From the NCBI RefSeq assembly GCF_003573695.1, contig NC_039359.1:154744210-154808209 (forward strand): a stretch of 64,000 nt of DNA, in the 5' to 3' direction. Numbering within the stretch: the first letter of the stretch is position 1; every line of letters starts with the position of its first letter. A program made the position numbers and the translations under genes. The DNA is from Papaver somniferum (lineage: Eukaryota > Streptophyta > Magnoliopsida > Ranunculales > Papaveraceae). The notes beneath the pieces were generated by a model. It saw only the letters and a program-made list of their open reading frames with translations. It searched no databases and was not told the origin of the DNA. This document shows, one piece after another, positions 21,778-32,858 of the stretch.

Positions 21778-24243
21778 TATTAATACATATGGAATACAAA
21801 AAAGATAAACTTTAGTGGCTGCTATTCCATAGTCTAATCTTCAACGTTCCTTGAAATCTTCGTCCTTCCAAGTAATCCAATGATCCCAAAGGTTGTAAGT
21901 GTAGCACCATCGTTGTTGAAGAACCGTAGCTATAACAATGAGAGAAATCAAGATTCTCGATCATTATTATACCGTGTCATAGTATTATTATATAACATCG
22001 AAGTCCAATTATATCACGACTTTAATAATAATACTACGGTGATATGTATCACTCCCCCTTAGTCAATACTCCATCTCGATCATGGAAACCACTCCCCCTT
22101 ACACAATGATCCGAAAACCATATGTATTTGTAGTGTGAACTACAATATTCCTCTCCCTTTTTGTGAATAAAATTGGCAAAGGTACAAGAATGGGATCATA
22201 ATGAAATTTTCACAAGAGACATTTCATGACCAAAAGAAAAATACATACCAACTTAATTTAGATGCAATCTAATAGCCGAAGCTAACAACATTCGTCAAGG
22301 AGTTTTAAGATACAAGATAACCCCTATAAAATTCCACAACCACACTCCCCACAAGATATTACCATTAAGCACAAGTTCAAAAGAACTCTCCCCTATTTGA
22401 TGTCATTCCCGAGAAAACAACAAGAGCGACCTTAATTTCGAAAGAAAAGAAGGATTTTATATTGGACACCAAAAACCATAGGAATGATTTTCTATATCCA
22501 AAGCTCAGCCAAATTAACCACAAGTAAACCCATGACTAATTCAATTGGAATACACAACTAAATCAAAACCACAAAAGTGATCAATTTAATTGAAAGCTCA
22601 ACATAAGTAAACTCACGGAGCTACGACTAAGTCAACCACACGGAGATGACTAACTTAACCGTTCAAATACTCAACATAAGGAAAACCTTACGGAATATAT
22701 GACTATATTAACCAAAGAACATGATAGTGTAGCCTTTCATATACTCAACACAAGAACTTGTGGAATATATGAAAACTCAACTAGATTAATTACAAGAGAA
22801 CCTATAATTAATATAATTGGAATAAAAATAACCAAACTAATCACCGAAGTAATCAATTTAATTATTTTGGGATCAACATAAAAGAACTTATGGAACCCCG
22901 ACTAAGTTCATCATAGAATATGACAACCTTAACCGTACATGTACTCGACATAAGAAAGAAAACTTATGTAGTACAAACTAAATAACCAAACAGGTCGATT
23001 AATTTAGTTCTTAATGCTCGACATATAACATCTTATGGAACAACCAACAAAGCCAAGGTAAATCGACTTAGTTGTAAGGTGCTCAACATAAGACACACAA
23101 TGGATCCTTCACGGTAAAACATAATAAAATGGATCAATGAAGATCAATACCGTGGATAACATACAAGGATCTATTCTATTTTCCATCATAACGACATAAT
23201 AGACTTTATCCTTGTTGAACAAAAGATTTTATCCTATTTTTCATCAAATTAATGATTACATAGGCATAACTTTTGTATTTGTCAAAAATCCATTCGTCCT
23301 TTCATCAATAAGAAAACCAATTCATGAACGACTTTACTTTTGACAACTTATGGGACCTTCAAGTTCACAGACGCAAATAATACATATCCCATAAAAAGTT
23401 GCAATATAAACAAATCATAAAGATTAAATACTGCAAAAACCATCTTCCAAACAAAACATGAAGATGAAAACGTTGGCAATAGCTATGTGTAAACACAATA
23501 ATTTCTATTTCAAACTCTAGTAATCCTTCTCAAAAACAAGAACAAATTCTCATTAGAAGTTTCCTAGGCATCAAGACAAACTCGTAATACACATATAAGA
23601 TGATTTGTCCTTAGAGGGTAGAATCAATCTTTTTCGTCCGGATTTACACCAAGAATGTCTACCAAATGCGTATAAAAAGATTTTCTTAACAAAGAAGAAC
23701 ATACAAAGTCAATAACGACTATGCACCATAGTTCACAAAGGATGATTGTGAACATTCAAGAATTCCATAGCACTGCGTACTCTTTCCATTCTTGAACTTC
23801 CTTCTTTGTGATTCACCAACAACATTCTTGTAAAAGCTATAAATTATCTTAGAAGAGTAGTACTCCAAGAATCCAAGTGCCCAAGTTCAAGAGACGTGGA
23901 ACAAGTGCAACGAAACGGAGTAAAATACTCAAAAACAAGAGACAGGACAAATGCCAATCTTAACTCATCCAAATTCAAGGTTTCTCATCTCCATTTTGAA
24001 GATAATCCAAAGAGGAAGAGAGTTCAAAAAGAATGAGGTCAATCCGAGTTCGGACGAAGAAGTTACGGCCAAAACAAGTTTACCGAATATCGACGTCAAG
24101 TATGCATACGAGTTTGCAAACGAATTTTCGTATCCTGGAGCAGTATGCAGACGAGGTTTTCGAACTTAAACCCCTGGATTTTGGTTTTATATGATGTTAT
24201 GCATACTTGGTATGTGTACCATGAAGTCCAAACATCCCGAACT
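21778..24243 (-). other. C2 non-coding 3' interior
   Basis: Homologous, in reverse, to C1 13169-14898: inverted purine tracts at about 22052, 22092 and 22150, and the variant ACTCAACATAAG repeats throughout. No coding signal. TSD ATTAT of B1 lies at its right edge (24244-24248). Near 24098-24140 a GTATGCATACGAGTTTGCA-like palindromic phrase occurs. Confidence 0.6.
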
Positions 24244-24248
24244 ATTAT

Positions 24249-24800
24249 TTTAGGATCAGAATTTCGCGACAACGATACGCTCGCGAAATTCTTAACAACG
24301 CATTACAAAAATGTCGCAGAGCACTTTGAGAAACGATACAATAGGTGATATTAGCTTAAACATAATAAAAATGTAATAACTTTGTGAAGATTAGAAGATC
24401 TGCGAAATTAACATTTGTAAGCTTGCGATATCATCGCAAGCCAGATCCGAAATTAGGGGAAATCTTAGTTGTATATGAGCTGTCATCCACTAGGTAGCAT
24501 CCTATATAAAGAGAGCAGGACTGGTATTATTATTATCTTCTTATTCTTCCCCAAAAATCAGAGAGAGAGAGCTCCAAAGACTCATTAATGGAGTCTCAAT
24601 GTAATTCATATGTAATTCAATGATCATAGTGAAACCTAACCCCGTGGATGTAGATCAAATTGATGGAACCATGTAAATCTTGTGTCTTATTTTTATATTT
24701 TCATTATCTTTATCTTTATTTTCATATCAAATAAATTTAGATCTAGAAATCATAGTCATGATAATACAAGGGGTGTGTTGTAGGATTTCCTGCAACTATA
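24249..24800 (+). repeat. B1 5' LTR
   Basis: 552 bp. TATATAAAGAGAG box at 24503-24510, CT-rich leader, end at CTGCAACTATA. It differs from the 3' LTR at a modest number of positions, several of them within the first 45 bp. Confidence 0.92.
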
Positions 24801-24802
24801 TT

Positions 24803-24820
24803 TTGGCGCTAGAAACAGGG
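24803..24820 (+). promoter_or_regulatory. Primer binding site of B1
   Basis: TTGGCGCTAGAAACAGGG starts 2 bp after the LTR. The TGGCGC opening is found in primer sites of plant gypsy elements and differs from the Met-tRNA site of C1-C6. I did not match it to a specific tRNA. Confidence 0.6.
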
Positions 24821-25139
24821 AGGAGTAAAGGATTTATCCCTCCTGTATATTCTTGGTTCAAAAAATTTCCATGAATATTAGCTATTGTTCATATTTTTCT
24901 AGATCTACAAAGTTTAGGTTCAAAAATGGAAATTTTATGGAAGAAATCACACTTTCGGGGAGTAAACATCATCAACAATTCAAAGACATGAAAAGAGGGA
25001 GAGAGAAAATTAGTTGTTGTGGTGAAATTTAAGGAAAAAATGGAAGTTTCAGTGGAAGATTTTCATGTTCAGGAGAAGAAGGCAAATGTGAAAGAAGTTA
25101 AGGAAGGACGAAGAAAAGATAAGAGGCAGATGCTGCAAT

Positions 25140-25640
25140 TTCTATCACAAACAGAAATTCGCACAGATGGTTCAAGGCTGAGCGAACAACAAATAGGTCA
25201 CGGGTTCGAATTCGCAGAGACACATATTTTTCATTTTCTTCTCATTTGCATGGGAGAATAAAAGAATAAGGAAAAAAGTTATGCGTTAATTTCGCAGAGA
25301 GGTTCTTGCAAAATTGGTCCAGAGAGCAGTATGTGCGTTCGTGGTCACAAGTTCGAATTCTCCTGCAAACATAGTTTTCTTCTTTTTTACAGAGAGCGAA
25401 GAAATGAATAATTTCGCAATATTGTTTCATTATTTCGCAAACAAGAGGCAGCACAATTGGTCATTTGCGAAGTTAATGAGTTCATGGTCGTGTGATCAAG
25501 TCCCAACACCTGCATATTTTTTCGCACAGAAGAGAGTTGATGATAATTTCGCAGAGATATTTCGCAAAGAAGAAGCTTGCACAGTTGGTCAGGAGGCATG
25601 AATGCAAGCATAAGATTGCGGGATCAATTCTTGCTTCTCG
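25140..25640 (+). repeat. Diverged tandem units with tRNA-like B-box phrase (B1)
   Basis: Four diverged units of about 120-160 bp begin near 25160, 25308, 25450 and 25577. Each opens GCACAATTGGTCA-like. The first two carry GGTCACGGGTTCGAATTC or close variants, resembling the T-arm/B box of tRNA genes, and the third has a changed form. Each ends in repeated TTTCGCAGAGA phrases. Small open frames here are by-products of the repeat. Confidence 0.55.
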
Positions 25641-25802
25641 CATGTTTATTTTTGTTACGCGAAATTTATACAGAAGTGCCTCTCACACTTCTTTTTGCTG
25701 CGCGAAATTCATACATTTCAAGGCATTTATTCACTTCTTTGACAACAACGACTCACATGAAAGATAAGTACCACTTCCTTGAACATTTTACTTTATACTA
25801 AG

Positions 25803-26110
25803 AACGAATAAAAAGATTTTTGATTTGATTTACAAAAAGCGATTCAATCGCACGATTACAAAGATTTCAAGATCTCAAAGATTATAAAGATTACTAAGAT
25901 TTCAAGATTACAAAGACTTCAAAATTACAAAGATTGCGAGATTTCAAAATTACAGAAAACTGAGAAAATTCAATTTATATGTTTCTCTAGAATATTTATT
26001 TTACAGAGAATAAAAAGATTTTTGATTTGATTTACAAAATGCGAAACAATCGCAGAATTACAAAGATTTCACAATTACAAAGATTTCAGAATTATAATGT
26101 ATTAGAATTT
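25803..26110 (+). repeat. Two-copy tandem repeat in B1
   Basis: GAATAAAAAGATTTTTGATT followed by TGATTTACAAAA.GCG occurs at about 25806 and 26008. Each copy is followed by runs of ATTACAAAGATTTC. No coding potential. Confidence 0.7.
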
Positions 26111-26279
26111 CCCTTGAATATTTACTTTGCTTCAAATGATATGATATTATGATAATGAAAGAGTGGATGAAAGAAATGACAGAAATAAAAGAATGATTAA
26201 AAGAATAAAAGAACAAAGAAACGCGAAAAATCTAAGATTAGAATGGGGCGAACCTTTATGGCATACACCCTAGTTCGCG

Positions 26280-26800
26280 AATAAAATTTCGCAAGAGGAA
26301 AATGTAAGACCTAAAGTACGTCATAGAAGGGGGTACCTATAGCATGACTCAGGGAAAAGGTTACACCGCCCCAGGAACCTGAGTCATGGAGATTTGGGGT
26401 CAATAAAGCCCATCCGGGAGAGGCATCTTGGATTCTCAGCTTAAGCATATGAATTAGGTTGGGCGACTAAGGTAATAAGGACTCTCCCAAGGAGTGCGGA
26501 ATATGATCAAGGCGCCGAGGTACACAGTTGAGTCAAGAGTGCCAGGGGCGTCTGGAGCGTACCTTTCCATTCTTGACAAGTCTTGGCTTATATTGCACTC
26601 GGCCCGAAGAAAACCCCACTTAGGATGCAGTCTCGTAACCATAAGCCCTATAGGTAAAAGGGAAAAGAGGCTGCGAAAACAACTAGTTATTGTTAAGACC
26701 GGATGGGAGGAGCTAACCTTGTATGGTAGAAGTACGCCTCCTTGAAGGGGCAACCAGGGGGAAGATAAGGGCAGCACCCTCCATTAGGGAGCTGATAAGT
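26280..26800 (+). repeat. GC-richer block conserved between B1 and B2
   Basis: This roughly 520-bp block recurs inverted at 35790-36290 in B2 with high similarity, while sequences beyond are less alike. It contains ATGACTCAGG (about 26344) and CCTGAGTCAT (about 26380), a perfect 10-bp inverted repeat with a TGAGTCA core. Antisense frames are open in both copies (minus 26777-26454; plus 35814-36083) and share PLSSPWLPLQGGVL and LHPKWGFL. B2 needs a frameshift to stay aligned. It is either an ancient coding piece or a non-coding functional block; I cannot tell which. Confidence 0.6.
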
Positions 26801-26805
26801 GTCTT

Positions 26806-27140
26806 AAGACGCAAATGTCATGAGGCGTTTTACTCGCAAGGGTATTAAGGCTTATCATATTTGTGCGACAATCCTGAAGAGTCAATAATACTAGAGAAAA
26901 AGATAAGATGAGATCAATGGGTCATTACATGAAAGTGTGAAGACGTCCTGCGATTTCGTCGCAAGACGGCAATGTCATGGGGATTTATTTTCGCAAGAAT
27001 ATTTAGGCATGTCATATTGTCGCAACAATCCTGAAGAGGCAATAATACAAAAGAAAAAGTTAAGGCAAGATCAATGGGTTTTTGCATGAAAGTGCAAAAA
27101 CGTCCTGCGATTTTTACGCAATGACAAGAGGTGGAAAAAT
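26806..27140 (+). repeat. Two tandem units of about 165 bp, shared with B2
   Basis: Each unit runs through GGCAATGTCATG, TCGCAAG, CATATTGTCGCAACAATCC, AATAATAC and ends AAAACGTCCTGCGATTT. The inverted counterpart in B2 is 35460-35795, so the duplication predates separation of the two copies. Confidence 0.65.
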
Positions 27141-27639
27141 AAGACCTTTAACTAGGAAGGCAAAATAAGACCACATAAGAAGATGAGTAAGTAAATAATC
27201 TTGCGAAAATGATTATATGTAAGCAAATAAGCTTGTGAATATGTATATGGAAATGAAACTGAGACAGTGAAAATGCCGCAGACTTGATACTATGATCATA
27301 CTGTTATGAGATACTAATAGTGCAGGAAAGAGGAAAGATGAAACACAAGTAAGAACTTGTGAGGAATAATAACTACACGAAGAGGAATGCATACACTAAA
27401 GAAAAAGCCATAGAAATGGAGAATGGAGGCAATTTAAAGCTACATCAATTTTAGCGTGCAAAATGAGCTAAGTAACACAAACATTAGCTATACATTGCAA
27501 TAAATAAGCATTCTCATCATACAAGCATCATACTCGCATCATAAAAGCATTTCATAGCATAAACATCGCATACACATTTCATAACATAATCATCACATAA
27601 GCATTATATTCGCACAAGTACTTTACAACACTGTACGGA

Positions 27640-27800
27640 ATAATATTGCAGAACTTCGCAATAATATCGCAGAATTTAGCAGAATTATTCAGGATTACTC
27701 AGAATTTCACAGGATTATTCAGAATTTCGCAAGATTATTCAGAACTTCGCAGAATGATTCGAAATTTCGTAGAATGTTCAGAATTTCGCAGAATGTGATT
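27640..27800 (+). repeat. Short tandem repeat AGAATTTCGCAGAATTATTC
   Basis: About eight degenerate units of roughly 18-20 bp built on CAGAATTTCGCA and GATTATT. Within B1, between the conserved block and the 3' LTR. Confidence 0.75.
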
Positions 27801-27979
27801 ATTTCGAATGATGTGATTATCTCGCTCAATTATTTCGTACAATTATAAGCAACTTGAAGAGATTATACTATCGCATGAGCACAAAACATGAGACAGAGGC
27901 AAGATAAGAATAAAGAAACAATTCGCACATTCAACATTTTCTCAAGGATTCTACCCTCATAGATAAAGAACAGAGGCAA

Positions 27980-28348
27980 CTATGGATTACCAAGAAAACA
28001 TTTTATGTTCTTTATCTTCTCGGCAAGAATCACCAAAAATGGAGTAATAATTTCGCATGAATAGAGGCAATACTTATTATTCTCATTCAAGGAAGGATAC
28101 TTCTTATATATTTCGAGGATTGAATACTTCTTATACTTCATCAAGGATACTTCATGCTTCTTATACTTCATCAAGGGTACTTCATGCTTCTTATACTTCT
28201 TCAAGGATACTTCATACTTCACATACTTCAAAAGATGATACTTCTTATTTACTTCGCAACATTCCGGAACTTCACAAAAGAATAGAGGCAAGTACGTACT
28301 TTTCAAGTCAAGTATTCTTTCGCTCGTTCCTTCATCAACAAAGATCAA
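27980..28348 (-). CDS. Repeat-derived ORF in B1, doubtful
   Basis: A 122-residue minus-strand frame with a repeated KKYKKHEVSLM-type unit created by about four 30-bp tandem repeats (TACTTCATCAAGGATACTTC-type) at 28105-28235. It lies where B2 carries its antisense gene and on the same relative strand. However, I see no sequence similarity to the B2 exons and no splice structure. It may be a repeat artefact. Confidence 0.2.
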   Translation of the reverse strand: MIFVDEGTSERILDLKSTYLPLFFCEVPECCEVNKKYHLLKYVKYEVSLKKYKKHEVPLMKYKKHEVSLMKYKKYSILEIYKKYPSLNENNKYCLYSCEIITPFLVILAEKIKNIKCFLGNP

Positions 28349-28449
28349 AGACTACTCCAACAACACGTATCTCTCTCCAACAACTACAACAATGGATTTT
28401 TTTCCTGAGGATCGCTCTTCAAGCAATATTCAAGAAAAAAGAGGCAAGA

Positions 28450-29001
28450 TGTAGGATCATAATTTCGCAACAACGATACACTCGCGAAATTCTTAACAAC
28501 GCATTACAAAAATGTCGCAGAGCACTTTGAGAAACGATACAATAGGTGATATTAGATTAAACATAAGAAAAATGTAATAACTTTGCGAAGATTAGAAGAT
28601 ATGCAAAATTAACATTTGTAAGCTTGCGATATCATAGCAAGCCAGATCCGAAATTAGGGGAAATCTTAGTTGTATATGAGCTGTCATCCACTAGGTAGCA
28701 TCTTATATAAAGAGAGCAGGACTGGTATTATTATTATTATCTTCTTATTCTTCCCCAAAAACCAGAGAGAAAGCTCCAAATACTCATTAATGGAGTCTCA
28801 ATGTAATTCATATGTAATTCAATGATCATAGTGAAACCTAACCCCGTGGATGTAGATCAAATTGATCGAACCCCGTAAATCTTGTGTCTTATTTTCTATT
28901 TTCATTATCTTTATCTTTATTTTCATATCAAATAAATTTAGATCTAGAAATCATAGTCATGATAATACAAGGGGTGTGTTGTAGGATTTCCTGCAACTAC
29001 A
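28450..29001 (+). repeat. B1 3' LTR
   Basis: 552 bp, TGTAGGATCA to CTACA, TATATAAA at 28704-28711. Preceded by the purine-rich AAAAAAGAGGCAAGA and followed by TSD ATTAT at 29002-29006. Confidence 0.92.
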
Positions 29002-29215
29002 ATTATTTTCAAACCTGAACATTTAAGAACCTTAAACACAAATCAAGTTAGGTAGAAAAGAACGATAAGAAAGGTATGTGAATCATTATAAGTTCTCTAA
29101 GAAAATAAAAGCACAAATCTTGCTCAAGTTTATAGACATACCTTTTTAGATGAATCCAGTTGAATTCTACAGCCTTACGAAATATAATTTGTGCGCCCCA
29201 GTTTTTGTGCTTCCC

Positions 29216-29972
29216 TCACTGTATACATAGCAGGGCATTTCTTGGTGAGGATGCACTTTCAACACAAACAAGTTGTGTTGAGGTGAACAATGTCTTGCTC
29301 ACCATGGCACCAAGAAAGAGTTTCTTTCCAACAACCCTTAAATTTGTAGTGTTGAGAAACACCCAAGGAACTGTTTTTATAAGTCTATAAAAGAACTTCA
29401 AGAGAACCCAAAAAGATTTGTGTTTCCGATTTCTTGTTTTCCAACTTATAAAAAACAGTTTCTGCAGATAGTTTTTAGTACTGCGAAGGGAAACTCTTTT
29501 GATAAAAAGAGACGTCCTAGATTCTTCACAAAAGAACACAATACTACTATCTTGATAGGAAGTATCAGGAATTGAGCAACGAATCAATTCATGCTTTGAG
29601 GTGATACACTCAGATGACTGAGATTTAAACTCCTCTTGTAATTCGTTTAGTTTATCACAACTAATTGGATTTTATTGGAGGAGAATTTATCTCACTGATT
29701 AGTAAATCAATATCAACCTCAACATGAATATTATTCATCATAACTTGATTTATCCTGTCAAGAGATTCTTGCTCTTTTTGGAGGTATAACTCAACATCAA
29801 GAGATAAGCTCTCAAGCTTCTTTTCAAGCCCTGAAAACACTTCAAGGGATTTTAAACCTGGTGGAGGTTTAGATAGAATATCTTCTACAGATTTTATTAA
29901 ATCAGTCATGGAAGAGAATTCTGAAATCCCTGGATCTGGTGGTCCGTTTATTGAGATAGCAATACTGTCCAT
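29216..29972 (-). pseudogene. ORF1 remnant of C2 (Gag-related, no UBN2 domain)
   Basis: From ATG 29972 a 103-residue frame opens with MDSIAISINGPPDPG and contains a coiled coil (about residues 45-85, with LEKKLESLSLDVEL). It stops at 29661. Just after, another frame continues (NELQEEFKSQSSECITSKHE) down to 29216, so at least one frameshift separates them. The zinc knuckle seen in C5 cannot be found. Just past the end, 29215-29310 matches the region after C5 ORF1 (63690-63790), including a hairpin. It sits right after the primer site, where gag belongs. Confidence 0.5.
29260..29280 (-). promoter_or_regulatory. Conserved hairpin near the ORF1 end of C2
   Basis: CAACACAA (29260-29267) and TTGTGTTG (29273-29280) form an 8-bp stem around a 5-nt loop. 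The same hairpin occurs in C5 at 63701-63721 and, shortened, in C3 at 38816-38836. Confidence 0.6.
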
Positions 29973-30023
29973 AGAGTCAGATCGCTACAAACACAGACTG
30001 ATGAGGTCTTAGTGTGTTTGCCA

Positions 30024-30035
30024 GCTCTGATACCA
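30024..30035 (-). promoter_or_regulatory. Primer binding site of C2
   Basis: GCTCTGATACCA on the plus strand is the complement of TGGTATCAGAGC, the initiator tRNA-Met site. It lies 2 bp from the LTR end at 30038. Confidence 0.85.
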
Positions 30036-30037
30036 AT

Positions 30038-31984
30038 TGAAAAAGCAGGGGTCTAACAACACCACCCAATATTTCTCTTAGCAATCTGTATGGACTAACT
30101 CCGAAATACTTTGATAGAGAACCAACTAGACAGTCAGACTCAATCTATATAAAAGTATCTCAAGGAGTTAATATCTCTCTCTTGATTTGATTTTTACTCA
30201 AGCTAAAAACAATAGCGAGTCTTTATCAAATACAAGGAATACTTGGACGGTACCAAAGACCAATGTCCAAGGATCAATCAATATCAATCAACAACCAAAG
30301 GTTGGATTTCCAATTTATGATCACGAACGCACAACCTGTATTATTTCAATTATATAAAATATAATGCGGAAAAGAAATAACACAGACACCAGAAATTTTG
30401 TTAACGAGGAAACCGCAAATGCAGAAAAACCCCGGGACCTAGTCCAGATTGAATACACATTGTATTAAGCCGCTACAAACACTAGCCTACTGCAAACTAA
30501 CTTCGGACTGGACTATAGTTGAACCCTAATCAGTCTCCCACCGATCCAAGGTACAGTTGTACTCCTACGCCTCTGATCCCAGCAGGATATTGCGCACTTG
30601 ATTCCCTTAGTTGATCTCACCCACAACCAAGAGTTGCTGTAACCCAAAATCACAGACTTGATAATAAACAAATCTGTCTCACACAAAAAAGTCTATAAGA
30701 GGATAAATCTGTCTCCCACAGATAAACCCTAGGTTTTGTTCCGTCTTTAGATATAAAATCAAGGTAACATGAACCAATTGATAATCCGGTCTTAGATTCC
30801 CGAAGAACAACCTAGATTAATCAATCACCTCTCTACAATCCTTCCTGACTACACAAGAGGATTGTCGAGGAATCACAAACAGTGAGACGAAGATGTTTGT
30901 GACTTCTTTATCTTGCCTATCGAAGAACTGTCACGATCTCAAGCCAATCAATCGATTTTACTCGTACGATAGAAGATGCAAGATCAGATCACACAACTAC
31001 GATAAATTAGTATCGGTCTGGCCTCACAATCCCAATGAAGTCTTTAAGTCGTTAACCTGATTTTAGAGAAGAAAATCAAAGGTTAATGGAGATCGACTCT
31101 AGCGGGCGCACTAGTAGCACACAAACGTGTGGGGATTAGTTTTGCACAATGCTAGATGTCTCCTTTATATAGCCTTCAAATCAGGGTTTTGCCTTAGTTA
31201 CAAAGCAATTCATATTCACCGTTAGATGAAAACCTGATTTAAATTCAAGCTAATATTTCTCAACCATTAGATCGAAAACTTAGCTTGTCACACACACTTG
31301 GGTAGACGTTTACTGGGTCCGTGAAAACCATGCCCAAACGTGTACATGTATGTTGGTTCAACATAGTAACCCAAAAGGTTAACCATATGAGCATTTCATA
31401 TTAACCTTGTTCTTCTTCACCATAACTAGTTCAATTGACTCAAATGAACTAGTTAAAGAGTTGTTCAATTGCTATGAGATCTTATGTAACTACACAAGAC
31501 ACGATTGAAACAAAGATGATTCGATTCGATTGAATCGGCTCATGAACATTATAGCCACGGTTTGCATAAAGCATTCCTTAGTAATTTAATGTTTCATGTT
31601 CAGAGCAGATCTTTAGATCATAACCTCTTAAGTTCACAAACAAGTTCGCGGACTTAAGTTAATCTGTTGAGTTTTTCAAACTCAGCAGAAATTCTCGGAA
31701 AGAGAACTTCCGCCAGTTCGCGGACATAAACGAGTTTTGGAAAATCCCAGCAGAAATTCTCGGTCGAAAACTTCCGACAGTTCGCGGACTTGGCAAGCCA
31801 ATTCCACAATCCTCCCGATTTCTCTTGATCAATAAAGTTCGAAAACTTCGGTTCAAAGAATACATGGTTATGTAATCTAAACTCTCATTTCAATCATTGA
31901 GACATTCTCAGAGGACGCTATATAGCCGTTATTCACAGACCAATTCACGTCAGAGCAATTCTCAAAGTGATTGAAACTTTTCAT
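30038..31984 (-). repeat. C2 5' LTR, truncated by B2
   Basis: Matches C2 3' LTR 19328-21320; the last 426 bp (counterpart of 21321-21746) are absent because B2 begins at 31985 and a deletion follows on the far side. TATA box (minus) at 31164-31171. It lacks a short block of the U3 array present in the 3' LTR (compare 31715-31800 with 21010-21130). Confidence 0.88.
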
Positions 31985-32454
31985 TATAGTTGCAGGAAAT
32001 CCTACACTACACCACTCATATGATTTCATGGATGATCAGCTCATTTTTAGGTTTTCACTCTTAATTTTATTGATTAATGTTTGAATATTCTTACAAGAAA
32101 GATAAATAAGTCAAGAATAATCTCTGCTCTAAACTTTCTCTCTCCTATTTACTTGTTTCGTACTCAAAAAAGATCCCTCCTTCTCTTTACAACTCGAATG
32201 ACTATTTATAGGGAAATACATAGTGGATGACAGCTAATTTGTCCTTTATTTTCGGATATAGTTTGCGATATTCTCGCAACCTTACAAATGTTAATTTCTC
32301 AATCTCTCTAATTTTCGCAGGACCATCACATCTTTCTCATGATCCTAGCTGACGTCATTTGTTATATTTTTCCTGAAATTGCTCTGCGACGCTATTGTGT
32401 TGTGCTATTGATAATTTCGCTAAGACATTATTGTTGCGAGATTCTGATCCTACA
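31985..32454 (-). repeat. B2 3' LTR (470 bp)
   Basis: Minus-strand LTR with a TATAAATAG box at about 32211-32203. Shared phrases with B1 include AACATTTGTAAG and AGCTGTCATCCACTA. Flanked by the C2 LTR on the left and the reversed purine tract on the right. Confidence 0.85.
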
Positions 32455-32599
32455 TCTTGCCTCTTCTCATATCTTCTCTGCAAAGTAGAGAATGATGTGA
32501 GAAATGCCGCAGCTGCTTATCTTTTCATATTCCACATTTATCACACGTATTATTTATTCCATTTATTTCTCGACACGTCTTTTGTAACCGTTGCCTTTT

Positions 32600-32858
32600 A
32601 ACCGCTTATATCTTTCCGCATTAATCGTGTTTATTTTCTCGAGGAGAAATTCCCTCTATATATATTCCTTCTCACTCTCTTTCTTCCTCTTTTTATTTTC
32701 TCTGCAATTTCATCGTTCTTCTGCAAATTATTCATCATTCTTCTGCAAATTCCATTATTGCAACTTTTCTTCAACCTTCTTAAGTTCTTCTTCATCTTCA
32801 TACTAGATCTCCACAGTTCGTAATTTTCCTCGAGACGATCTCCCTGCTATTATTTTTC
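32600..32858 (+). promoter_or_regulatory. Promoter and leader of the B2 antisense gene
   Basis: TATATATA at 32657-32664, followed by a CT-rich leader (TCTCTTTCTTCC and repeated TTCTTCTGCAAATT) running to the ATG at 32859. A TATA box and pyrimidine-rich leader are typical of plant genes. The site is about 200 bp inside the 3' LTR and directed away from it. Confidence 0.6.

Larger units (their letters stand above)
24249..29001 (+). mobile_element. B1: complete LTR element with 552-bp LTRs and TSD ATTAT
   Basis: LTRs at 24249-24800 and 28450-29001 are both 552 bp. The 5' copy begins TTTAGGATCAG (TG mutated) and ends CTATA; the 3' copy begins TGTAGGATCA and ends CTACA. ATTAT flanks both sides (24244-24248, 29002-29006). 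The primer site follows the 5' LTR and a purine-rich AAAAAAGAGGCAAGA precedes the 3' LTR. The interior (3.65 kb) is repeat-rich with no gag or pol, so the element is non-autonomous. C5 at about 63970-63990 shows the same site empty. Confidence 0.92.
19328..31984 (-). mobile_element. C2: copia-type LTR element without pol, minus strand
   Basis: On the minus strand: 5' LTR (30038-31984, truncated), primer site (30024-30035), a short ORF1 region (29007-29972), the B1 insertion (24249-29001), a non-coding 3' interior (21776-24243), hairpin and purine tract, and 3' LTR (19328-21746). Without B1 the interior is about 3.5 kb, too short for pol, and none is seen. The sequence on both sides of B1 matches C5 at 63717-64000 without a break. 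Confidence 0.85.

Noticed and set aside
26454..26777. 107-residue minus-strand frame as a conserved protein
   Set aside because: A similar frame exists in B2 but needs a frameshift, and no family is recognised; kept only as a conserved block.
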